From Cognatilysobacter xinjiangensis (lineage in GTDB: Bacteria; Pseudomonadota; Gammaproteobacteria; Xanthomonadales; Xanthomonadaceae), in NCBI RefSeq assembly GCF_014651995.1, contig NZ_BMXY01000001.1:1240001-1304000 (forward strand): a stretch of DNA of 64,000 bases, read 5' to 3'. This document shows positions 52,425-59,529 of the stretch, piece after piece. Every line of letters begins with the position of its first letter. Position 1 is the stretch's first letter. The notes beneath the pieces are model-generated. The model saw nothing but the letters and a program-made list of their open reading frames with translations. It was not told where the DNA came from and did no database searches. The position numbers were made by a program, and so were the translations under genes.

Positions 52425-52462
52425 GGAGAAAACGAAAAGGCCCGCACTTTTCAGTGCGGGCC
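52425..52462 (-). terminator. Attenuator terminator in the asnB leader
   Basis: Perfect 10-bp stem GGCCCGCACT/AGTGCGGGCC, loop GAAA on the minus strand, followed by TTTTCGTTTTC (52438 downward). It lies 22 bases upstream of the asnB ATG, so it must be read through for asnB expression. Confidence 0.92.
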
Positions 52463-52560
52463 CTGGTGGTCGATTGAGCGTGTGTTGCGCGCGCTAATCG
52501 CCGGCCCGCGGGAGGCTGGCGTTATTGCGATTATTGTTGGCGGCGCACGCGGCGACGCGC
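52453..52560 (-). promoter_or_regulatory. Competing RNA pairings of the asnB attenuator
   Basis: Antiterminator: GCGGGCC at 52509-52503 (last codons of the leader frame) can pair with GGCCCGC at 52462-52456, the 5' arm of the terminator. Protector: GCGCGTCGCC (52560-52551) can pair with GGCGA plus CGCGC either side of a bulge (52502-52489). A ribosome stalled at the Asn codons would expose the antiterminator arm; one that reaches the stop would cover it. Confidence 0.65.
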
Positions 52561-52604
52561 CCATTGGGGGCGGCGTTCGGCGAAGCGGTGCGCGAAAGGA
52601 CCAT
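52494..52604 (-). CDS. Asparagine-rich leader peptide of asnB
   Basis: A 36-codon frame starting at ATG 52604, with AGGA seven bases upstream; an in-frame ATG at 52619 would give 41 codons but has a poorer ribosome site. It reads CAANNNRNNASLPRAGD at its end. The Asn codons are AAC AAT AAT at 52538-52530 and AAT AAC at 52526-52521; two more Asn codons occur earlier. Seven Asn in 41 residues, five within six codons, is striking in a roughly 70 percent G+C genome where AAT is rare. The stop TAG is at 52496-52494, 31 bases before the terminator stem. Its role is probably ribosome stalling, not a functional peptide. Confidence 0.82.
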   Translation of the reverse strand: MVLSRTASPNAAPNGRVAACAANNNRNNASLPRAGD

Positions 52605-52747
52605 GGGTCGATCCTGCATGCGAACCCCGCTGCGTACAACCCGCGTGGGCGCCGTTCGTCGGTGCGGAGACACGGAACAGCCGCTTGGAAGCTCGAAGGC
52701 GTGCTCAAGCGGCCGTAGTACGGTGTCGCTGTGTGGTGACGAAGCGA

Positions 52748-54172
52748 TCAGGCGGCGGCGGGATCGTCCCTGAGCGCCACAACCACCCGTTTCAGATCCT
52801 CGACCAGCGAGCGGTACGCCGACTCGTAGTCCGCAGCCGGCTGGCGCAGCACCCAGGACGGATGGACGGTCGCCAGCACCGGCATGCCATCGCTATTCCG
52901 GTGCCAGCGCCCGCGCTCGCGCAGCAACGGAAAGCCGCTGCCGAGCAGCGCCGTGGCCGCCGTCGCGCCGAGGCAGACCACGCGCTCGGGCCGCACCAGC
53001 TCGAGCTCTCGATGCAGCCATCCGCTGCAGGCCTTCTGCTCGGCCGCGTTCGCACGCTTGTGGAGGCGGCGCTTGCCGCGCGGCTCGAACTTGAAGTGCT
53101 TGACCGCATTGGTGACGTAGGCCGAGGCGCGATCCAACCCCGCCTCGAGCAGGGCCTGATCGAACAGGCGCCCGGCCGGACCGGTGAACGGCCGACCACG
53201 CAGGTCCTCCTCGTCACCCGGTTGCTCGCCGACGAAGACGATGCGCGAATCGAGCGGGCCTTCGCCGGGCACCGCCTGCGTCGCGGGCTGCCAGAGCGGA
53301 CAGGCGCGGCAGCCGCGCACGGCCGCATGCAGGGCGTCGAGGTCGTCCACGGGCACGGGCGTGTCGAACACCGGCGCGGGTATGCGCCGCCTCGCTGCCT
53401 CCGGCGCGCGCGCCACCATGTCCGCGACGCGAGGCGCGGCGTCGCGCATCAGCTGCGGAAGGTCGCGGGCTTCGGGCAGGTGCTTCCAGAAGCGCTGCGG
53501 CATTTCGGCGCGCATCGCGCGCGGGTTGAGCCGCGCGGGGTTGAAGATGCTCGCGTAATAGCGGCGCCAGAGCGCTTCGCCGGCATCATCGGCGGGCACG
53601 TCGGTAGGCGCGCCCCCCTCGCCCATCGCCAGCGACTCGCCGTCCCATACCGCGCGCCGGTCGGGCGTGAGGATTGCCCAGCGCATGCCGGCGAATCGCT
53701 TCATGAAGAACGGTGCGCAGAGATCGAGCACCTGGTGGTCGGGCTCGTACCAGGCGACGAACGCGTTCGCCTCGCCCGGCACCTCGCGGAACCGCACGAA
53801 GGCCTCCATCTTGTGCGCGTCGCGCCGAACCGCCTTCTGCAACTGCATCGCGCGACGCACGTCGGGGTCGGTCTCGTGGCCGAGCAGGCGGGGCTCGCCT
53901 TCGGCGATGCGCCAGAGCAACGCGTAGAGCAAGGCGTGGCGACGCGGGTCGCGATGCGCGAGTACGTCGCGCGCAAGCTGCAGGAACGTGGCCGGCACCG
54001 ACGGAGACTCGCGCACGGCCGGCGCCTCGAGGACCGATGCACCGCCGAGCAAGCCACCGTCGCCGACGGCCCAATCGATGGCATCCGGCGACAGACCGGC
54101 ACGCAACGCATGCCGCGCCACCACGCGCCACGCGTCGAGATCCCAGCCCGGCTCGACGACCGCCCGCCACAT
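52748..54172 (-). CDS. DUF4130-UdgX fusion, uracil-DNA glycosylase family
   Basis: A 474-residue fusion. Residues 1-265 resemble DUF4130, a domain paired with a radical SAM protein in putative DNA modification/repair. Residues 280-470 are a UDG family 4-like domain with cluster cysteines C288, C291, C382 and C400, GEQPGDEED at 315-323 and HPSWVLR at 437-443. KRRLH with H371 matches the UdgX loop whose His links covalently to uracil-derived abasic sites, although it reads L where UdgX has I. Its stop is 144 bases upstream of the asnB leader. It starts 2 bases after the radical SAM gene. Confidence 0.9.
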   Translation of the reverse strand: MWRAVVEPGWDLDAWRVVARHALRAGLSPDAIDWAVGDGGLLGGASVLEAPAVRESPSVPATFLQLARDVLAHRDPRRHALLYALLWRIAEGEPRLLGHETDPDVRRAMQLQKAVRRDAHKMEAFVRFREVPGEANAFVAWYEPDHQVLDLCAPFFMKRFAGMRWAILTPDRRAVWDGESLAMGEGGAPTDVPADDAGEALWRRYYASIFNPARLNPRAMRAEMPQRFWKHLPEARDLPQLMRDAAPRVADMVARAPEAARRRIPAPVFDTPVPVDDLDALHAAVRGCRACPLWQPATQAVPGEGPLDSRIVFVGEQPGDEEDLRGRPFTGPAGRLFDQALLEAGLDRASAYVTNAVKHFKFEPRGKRRLHKRANAAEQKACSGWLHRELELVRPERVVCLGATAATALLGSGFPLLRERGRWHRNSDGMPVLATVHPSWVLRQPAADYESAYRSLVEDLKRVVVALRDDPAAA

Positions 54173-54173
54173 G

Positions 54174-55406
54174 TCAGAACAACCCGGCCTGCACGGGCAC
54201 GGGCGCCAGCCGCGCGCGCAGGCGTTGCGGATCGTCCAGCGCGCCCTGCGGATGGTGGTCGAGCGTCTGCACGAACGGCAACACCTTGCGCAGGCTCACG
54301 CCGAGCCGCGCCAGGTCGTCCAGCCGGATGCGCGCGAAACGGCGCGAGGACAGCAGGCGCTTGACCGTCTTGGTGCCGAAGCCCGGCACGCGCAGCAGCA
54401 TTTCCTTCGGCGCGCGATTGACGTCGACCGGGAAACGCTCGGGATTGCGCAGCGCCCAGGCCAGCTTGGGATCGACGTCGAGATCGAGCATGCCTGCGTT
54501 GGCCGCGCGCGGCGCGATCTCGTCGACCTCGAAGCCGTAGAAGCGCATCAGCCAGTCGGCCTGGTAGAGCCGGTGCTCGCGCACCAGCGGCGGCGCCTTG
54601 AGCGGCAGCGCGACGGATGCATCGGGAATCGGGCTGAACGCCGAGTAGTAGACGCGGCGAAGCCGGTAGTTGCCGTAGAGGTTCGCGCTCGTATCGAGGA
54701 TGCTGCGATCGTCCGCACCATCTGCGCCGACGATCATCTGCGTGCTCTGCCCCGCCGGCGCGAACACCGGCGCCTGCACCGTCTTCGCGCGCTCCTCCTT
54801 CGACTCGTCGATGCGCCAACGCAGCTGCCCCATCGCGCCGCGGATGCTGGACGTTGTCTTTTCGGGCGCAAGCGACGCCAGCCCGTTCTCGGTCGGCAGC
54901 TCGACGTTGATGCTCAGGCGGTCGGCGTGCCGACCCGCAGCGGCCAGAAGCTCCGGCGAGGCTTCGGGTATCGTCTTGAGGTGGATGTAGCCGCCGAAGG
55001 CATGATCCTCGCGCAGCGAGCGCGCGACCTCGACCAGCTGTTCCATCGTGTAGTCGGCATTGCGGATGATGCCGCTGGAGAGGAACAGGCCCTCGATGTA
55101 GTTGCGCTTGTAGAAGTCCAGCGTGAGCCGCACCACCTCGTCGGTCGAGAAGCGCGCGCGCGGCACGTTGCTGCTGCGACGGTTCACGCAGTAGGCGCAG
55201 TCGTAAACGCAGAAGTTGGTCAGCAGGATCTTCAGCAGCGAAACGCAGCGGCCGTCCGGCGTGTACGAGTGGCAGATGCCCATGCCACCGGTGCTTCCGA
55301 CGCCGCCGGTGCCCAGCGAATCGCGCTGCTTGCCGCCGCTGGACGCGCATGAGGCGTCGTACTTGGCGGCATCGGCGAGGATCGCGAGCTTGTCGATCGT
55401 GTTCAC
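54174..55406 (-). CDS. Putative DNA modification/repair radical SAM protein
   Basis: A 410-residue radical SAM enzyme. The cluster motif is C66-VYD-C70-AY-C73. After the barrel, LRVPGFGTKTVKRLLSSRRFARI forms a helix-hairpin-helix, typical of DNA binding. The early GGVGSTGGMGICHSYTPDGRC is a family hallmark. Together with the downstream DUF4130-UDG protein it matches a two-gene pair found in scattered bacteria; the DNA lesion or modification involved is unknown. Confidence 0.9.
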   Translation of the reverse strand: MNTIDKLAILADAAKYDASCASSGGKQRDSLGTGGVGSTGGMGICHSYTPDGRCVSLLKILLTNFCVYDCAYCVNRRSSNVPRARFSTDEVVRLTLDFYKRNYIEGLFLSSGIIRNADYTMEQLVEVARSLREDHAFGGYIHLKTIPEASPELLAAAGRHADRLSINVELPTENGLASLAPEKTTSSIRGAMGQLRWRIDESKEERAKTVQAPVFAPAGQSTQMIVGADGADDRSILDTSANLYGNYRLRRVYYSAFSPIPDASVALPLKAPPLVREHRLYQADWLMRFYGFEVDEIAPRAANAGMLDLDVDPKLAWALRNPERFPVDVNRAPKEMLLRVPGFGTKTVKRLLSSRRFARIRLDDLARLGVSLRKVLPFVQTLDHHPQGALDDPQRLRARLAPVPVQAGLF

Positions 55407-55477
55407 GGCAAGGCTCCGGCGGGTCGTCCGCCATCCTCGCCGGGCGCCGTATCAGCCCATGAGACGCCTACGGCCGC

Positions 55478-56182
55478 TTAATGGCGTGTTTCGAGTTCGG
55501 TGAGCAGCGCGAGATCGGCGCGGAACGTTCGGTAGGCCGCCTCGCGCTCGGCATCGCTGCGCTGGCGCAGCACCCAGGACGGATGCATGGTCGCGAATGC
55601 GCGGCGGCCGTCGGCCAGGTCCTGCCACTCTCCGTGCTGCTTCATCAGCCTGAATTTGCTGCCGAAAACCGCCTTTGCCGCGATCGCGCCGAGGCAGACG
55701 ACGATCTCCGGTTTCACCACGGCGAGCTCACGTTCCAGCCACAGCTGGCAGGCCTTCTGCTCCGCCGGATTGGGCTGCTTGTGGATGCGGCGCTTGCCGC
55801 GCAGCTCGAACTTGAAGTGCTTGACCGCGTTGGTGACGTACATCGTGCGGCGGTCCAGCCCGAGTTCCTCGATCGCGCGATCGAAGATGTGGCCGGCCGG
55901 CCCCACGAATGGCTCGCCGGCGAGATCCTCGCGATCGCCGGGCTGCTCGCCGATCACGAACACGCGCGCCCTCGCCGGGCCCTCGCCGAAAACCGTCTGC
56001 GTGGCCGGGCGCCACAGGTCGCAGCGCTTGCAGGCGATTGCGGCCTGTCGCAGCGCACGCAGGCCGCGCCCCGTGGGCACCGGCGCGGTTCCCTCGGCGA
56101 CCTCTGGAAAGCGCTCCCCGCGGGCGCGGTCGCCACGCGCGGGCGTGTGGGTCGACGCGCCCGTCGACGCCCGTGGCGACAT
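55478..56182 (-). CDS. UdgX family uracil-DNA binding protein
   Basis: A 234-residue stand-alone UDG-superfamily protein. Four cluster cysteines (C51, C54, C145, C163), GEQPGDRED (79-87) and MHPSWVLR are present. KRRIH at 130-134 is exactly the UdgX motif; in mycobacterial UdgX this His forms a covalent bond at the excised uracil site. It is a paralogue of the UDG half of the 474-residue protein nearby. ATG 56182 overlaps the stop of the DUF3298-type gene (TGATG). Confidence 0.93.
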   Translation of the reverse strand: MSPRASTGASTHTPARGDRARGERFPEVAEGTAPVPTGRGLRALRQAAIACKRCDLWRPATQTVFGEGPARARVFVIGEQPGDREDLAGEPFVGPAGHIFDRAIEELGLDRRTMYVTNAVKHFKFELRGKRRIHKQPNPAEQKACQLWLERELAVVKPEIVVCLGAIAAKAVFGSKFRLMKQHGEWQDLADGRRAFATMHPSWVLRQRSDAEREAAYRTFRADLALLTELETRH

Positions 56183-57024
56183 CAGCCCGTGGCTCCGAAC
56201 AGCGGGCGGTACGCGGGTGCGACCTCCGGCACCAAGCGCGCGGCCGGCAGCTCCACCGTGCGCATGCCGTCCGCATACGAGCCCACCTGGTAGGGCGGGA
56301 ACACGAAGCGCAGCGCCGTGATCTTGCCGTCTCCGTCCAGCACCGGCTCGAACACCGCGAAATCGTCGGGGCCCGGCTCGGTGCCGCCTTCGATCATCGC
56401 CGTGGCCGACTTCAGCATCGCCGCGCGGTCCTCCGGCGAGACACCGTCCGCTTCCATCCGCTGGCGCAGTTCGGTACCGAGCTGCGCGCGTACGTCCCCG
56501 GCGATCCGCTCCCAGCTGTCGCGGTTGGGGAACAGTTCCGCGGCGGTGAGCATCCGCGAGTCGCGCGGCAGCCAGACCCAGCGCTGGATCATCGGCATGC
56601 CGTGCGCGCCGCCCGTGTATGCGCTGCCGTCGACCGCCAGCACCACCATGGTCGGCGACTCGTGTCGCAGCTTGAACTCGAGCGACAGCTCGTATGGACC
56701 GGGCGCGTCGTCCTTGTCGCGATGGGTGGCGGCCTCGACAACCTGCTCCCGCGCCTCCTCCGCGTAGCGCTGTGCCTGCATCGCGAGGCCCGGGTACTTC
56801 GCGAGGTCGGGCGGATAGCTGATGCCGATGATGTGCGTCGGCGTGGTCTCCAGCACGTCCTTCAGCGCCACCGGCGCCTGCGCGGCGGCGACGGGCCGGG
56901 CGGCACCGGTGGCCTGCTGCGGAGGCGCATCGCGGCCTTGGCAGGCGGCGAGCATCAGGCATGCGGACACCGTCGCGGCCAGCATGGGCGCGCGGTAGGG
57001 AGCAGTGGTCGAGGGGGTCATCAA
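56182..57024 (-). CDS. DUF3298/DUF4163-type lipoprotein
   Basis: A 280-residue protein with a lipobox LAAC (C28) after a hydrophobic stretch. YELSLEFKLRHESPTMVVLAVDG and AYTGGAHGMPMIQRW match DUF4163, and FVFPPYQVGSYADGM matches the DUF3298 end, a pair seen in RsiV- and PdaC-like proteins. It should be tethered in the periplasm, perhaps binding peptidoglycan or lysozyme-like ligands; that is inference. The stop overlaps the udgX start. Confidence 0.85.
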   Translation of the reverse strand: MMTPSTTAPYRAPMLAATVSACLMLAACQGRDAPPQQATGAARPVAAAQAPVALKDVLETTPTHIIGISYPPDLAKYPGLAMQAQRYAEEAREQVVEAATHRDKDDAPGPYELSLEFKLRHESPTMVVLAVDGSAYTGGAHGMPMIQRWVWLPRDSRMLTAAELFPNRDSWERIAGDVRAQLGTELRQRMEADGVSPEDRAAMLKSATAMIEGGTEPGPDDFAVFEPVLDGDGKITALRFVFPPYQVGSYADGMRTVELPAARLVPEVAPAYRPLFGATG

Positions 57025-57086
57025 GCGTCGGCTGGAGCGGGCGTCGACGCAAAATTAATGCCGGGCGTGTGACGCCCGCATCGAGG

Positions 57087-57806
57087 CTACCAGTCGGTGC
57101 GGCCCGGCAGCAGCGCGCGCAGCTCGGCGTCGGTGAGGTTGCGCCAGCGGCCGGGCTTGAGGTGGCCGAGCGTGACGTTGCCGATGCGCACACGCACCAG
57201 CGTCTTGACGCGATACCCGAAATGCGCGGCCATCAGGCGGATCTGCCGGTTGAGGCCCTGCACCAGCACGATGCGGAAGCCGAACGGTCCGAGCTTGCGC
57301 ACCTTGCAGGGCAGCGTGGTCTGGCCGTGCACCGGCACGCCGCGCGACATCCCGCGCACGAAGTCCTCGGTGACCTGCTTGTTCACCGCGACCAGGTATT
57401 CCTTCTCCAGCTTGTTCTCGGCGCGCAGGATCTCGTTGACGATGTCGCCGTTGCTGGTCAGCAGGATCAGCCCTTCGGAGTCCTTGTCGAGCCGGCCGAT
57501 CGGGAAGATGCGCTGCTGGTGGCCGACGAAGTCGACGATGTTGTCCTTGACATCGCTCTCGGTGGTCGACGTCACGCCCACCGGCTTGTACAGCGCGATG
57601 TAGACGTGCCGGCGCTTGCCCGGCGCGGCCTTGCGGACGGCAAGCTTCTGGCCGTCGACAAGCACCTCGTCGCCCTCGGCCACCTCCGCGCCCACGCGCG
57701 CACGCAGGCCGTTGACGGTGACGCGGCCTTCCGCGATCAGCCCGTCCGCCTCGCGACGCGAGCAGAAACCGGTGTCGCTGATGTGCTTGTTCAGGCGCAT
57801 GGGCAT
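57087..57806 (-). CDS. rluF: 23S rRNA pseudouridine synthase RluF-like
   Basis: A 239-residue enzyme with an N-terminal S4 domain (RLNKHISDTGFCSRREAD) and a RsuA-type catalytic domain. The active-site motif is IGRLDKDSEGLILLT with the catalytic Asp. The spacing and RAENKLEKEYLVAVNK, FVRGMSRGVPV resemble E. coli RluF (position 2604 of 23S rRNA) more than RluB or RluE. It is a single gene. Confidence 0.9.
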   Translation of the reverse strand: MPMRLNKHISDTGFCSRREADGLIAEGRVTVNGLRARVGAEVAEGDEVLVDGQKLAVRKAAPGKRRHVYIALYKPVGVTSTTESDVKDNIVDFVGHQQRIFPIGRLDKDSEGLILLTSNGDIVNEILRAENKLEKEYLVAVNKQVTEDFVRGMSRGVPVHGQTTLPCKVRKLGPFGFRIVLVQGLNRQIRLMAAHFGYRVKTLVRVRIGNVTLGHLKPGRWRNLTDAELRALLPGRTDW

Positions 57807-57861
57807 GGAGCGGTTCGACGGGCGCGCATCCTGTCATAGCGCGCGCCCGGCTGCACCGGCG

Positions 57862-58134
57862 TCAGTCCGCGAGCAGGTCCGCGTACTCGCCGTGGCGCCG
57901 GCTCCAGGCCGCCGCGTAGCTGCAGGCAGGCCTTACCCGCAGCCCCTGCGCCCGCGCGAAGTCGAATGCGGCGCGCACCAGGTCGCTGGCGATGCCGCGG
58001 CCGCCGATGGCCTCCGGCACGCCGGTATGGGTGATGGCGAGAACGCCGCCCTCGACGCGGTAGTTCACCTCGGCCTCGTGGCCGTCCGCGTGGATGACGA
58101 AACGTTCGGCATCGGGCTGATGTTCGACGTCCAT
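57862..58134 (-). CDS. GNAT-like N-acetyltransferase (YjdJ/GTNAT type)
   Basis: A 90-residue minimal GNAT protein. FVIHADGHEAEVNYRVEGGVLAITHTGVPEAIGG then RGIASDLVRAAFDFARAQGLRVRPACSYAAAWSRRH is characteristic of the COG2388 group, whose cysteine in PxCSY is conserved. The acetyl acceptor is unknown. It lies downstream of the rhomboid gene on the same strand. Confidence 0.88.
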   Translation of the reverse strand: MDVEHQPDAERFVIHADGHEAEVNYRVEGGVLAITHTGVPEAIGGRGIASDLVRAAFDFARAQGLRVRPACSYAAAWSRRHGEYADLLAD

Positions 58135-58193
58135 GGATGCTCCTTCGTTGCTGCCCGCAGCAGACACCGGTCGCGATGCACGCGCGGTGAGCG

Positions 58194-58790
58194 TCAGAAG
58201 CTCGGCGAGACCAGGCGCGCCAGGAAGTGCGCGCCCACGCGTCCGTCCATCAACAGCATGAACAGTACGCCGTAGATCGCGCCCGACAGGTGCGCGTTGT
58301 GGTTCACGCCGTCCGCCGAGTTGCGATCGGCCCACCAGGACCAGCCGACGTACCCGATGCCGTAGAGGATGGCCGGCACCGGGATCGGGATGAAGATCAG
58401 CATCCACGGATCGAGCAGGATGCTCGCGAACAGCACCGCCGACACCGCGCCCGAAGCGCCGAGGCTGCGGTAGCGCGGGTCGTCGCGATGGCGCAGGTAG
58501 CTCGGCAGGATCGCGACGACGATCGCGGACACGTAGAACAGCACGAACGTCGCAGGACCGGCGAGACCCACCACCACACGCTCGGCCAGTCGGCCGAAGA
58601 AGAACAGCGTGATCATGTTGAACAGCAGGTGCGACCAGTCCGCGTGGATGAAGCCATGCGTGAGCAGGCGGTCGACCTGGCCGCGGCGCACGGCGGGCGG
58701 CCACAGGATCAGGCGATCGAGAAGCCGCGGGTTCTGGAAGGCGAGCCAGGACACCACGACGGTCACGGCGATGAAGAGAAGGGTCAGCAT
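58194..58790 (-). CDS. Rhomboid family intramembrane serine protease
   Basis: A 198-residue polytopic protein; ATG 58790 (MLTLLFIAVTVVVSW) is preferred to longer readings. HGFIHADWSHLLFNM, GASGAVSAV with catalytic S113, and HNAHLSGAIYG with H167 form the rhomboid active site. It cleaves membrane proteins within the bilayer; the substrate is unknown. Confidence 0.92.
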   Translation of the reverse strand: MLTLLFIAVTVVVSWLAFQNPRLLDRLILWPPAVRRGQVDRLLTHGFIHADWSHLLFNMITLFFFGRLAERVVVGLAGPATFVLFYVSAIVVAILPSYLRHRDDPRYRSLGASGAVSAVLFASILLDPWMLIFIPIPVPAILYGIGYVGWSWWADRNSADGVNHNAHLSGAIYGVLFMLLMDGRVGAHFLARLVSPSF

Positions 58791-58824
58791 TCGGGTCGGT
58801 GTTTCCTGTCGGGACGGGAGCGGC

Positions 58825-59454
58825 TCAGCGCCACTCGGTGAGGCCTTCACGGTCGCAGAGCCTCGCGAACGACGGCCGGGCCTTCATGCGCGCGGCCAGC
58901 GCGCCCAGGTGCGGCCAGCGGTCGCCGGGCCTCGGCATGTGCCGCGACCAGCGCAGCAGCATCGTCAGGTAGAAGTCGGCGACGGTGGGCTGCCCGCCGA
59001 GCAGGTACGGGCCGTTCTTTGCGAGATGGTCGTCGATGCGCTGCCAAGCGGCCTCGATGCGCGGTGCCACGTGCTCGCGCGCGAGTTCTACATTCGCCTC
59101 GCCCGCGACTTCGTGCGGATACCACCAGATGCGGAACAGCGGCTGCACCGCATTGGCGAGGTGGAACATCCACTGGTTGTAGAAGGCGCGCGCGGGCGCA
59201 TCGAAGGTCGGCGCGAGGTGGCCCGCGCGGTGGTCGCCGAGCCTCATCGCGATCGCCGCGGCCTCGCACATCACCTGGCCGTCGTCGACGTAGGTCGGCA
59301 CCACGCCGCCCGGATTGAGCGCGAGGTATTCGGCGCGCTTCTGTTCGCCCGCGGCGATGTCCACCGGCCGCAGCTCGGCTTCCAGGCCGAGTTCGATCAG
59401 CAGCCAGTGCACGACGAAGCTCGCCGCGCCGGGCGCGTAGTACAGGACACGCAT
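58825..59454 (-). CDS. Glutathione S-transferase family protein
   Basis: A 209-residue protein with a thioredoxin-like N-terminus (VLYYAPGAASFVVHWLLIELG, then NPGGVVPTYVDDGQVMCEAAAI with the cis-Pro and the SNAIL-type acidic site) and an all-helical C-terminus including GGQPTVADFYLTMLLRWS. It conjugates glutathione or acts as a thiol reductase. It is divergent from the M14 peptidase gene. Confidence 0.92.
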   Translation of the reverse strand: MRVLYYAPGAASFVVHWLLIELGLEAELRPVDIAAGEQKRAEYLALNPGGVVPTYVDDGQVMCEAAAIAMRLGDHRAGHLAPTFDAPARAFYNQWMFHLANAVQPLFRIWWYPHEVAGEANVELAREHVAPRIEAAWQRIDDHLAKNGPYLLGGQPTVADFYLTMLLRWSRHMPRPGDRWPHLGALAARMKARPSFARLCDREGLTEWR

Positions 59455-59529
59455 CGCAGTGCTCCGGGCGAAAGGCCCCGCATGATCGCACGGGCTACCA
59501 TGCGGCGGTCTTCCCGCCGCCGGACGCCC

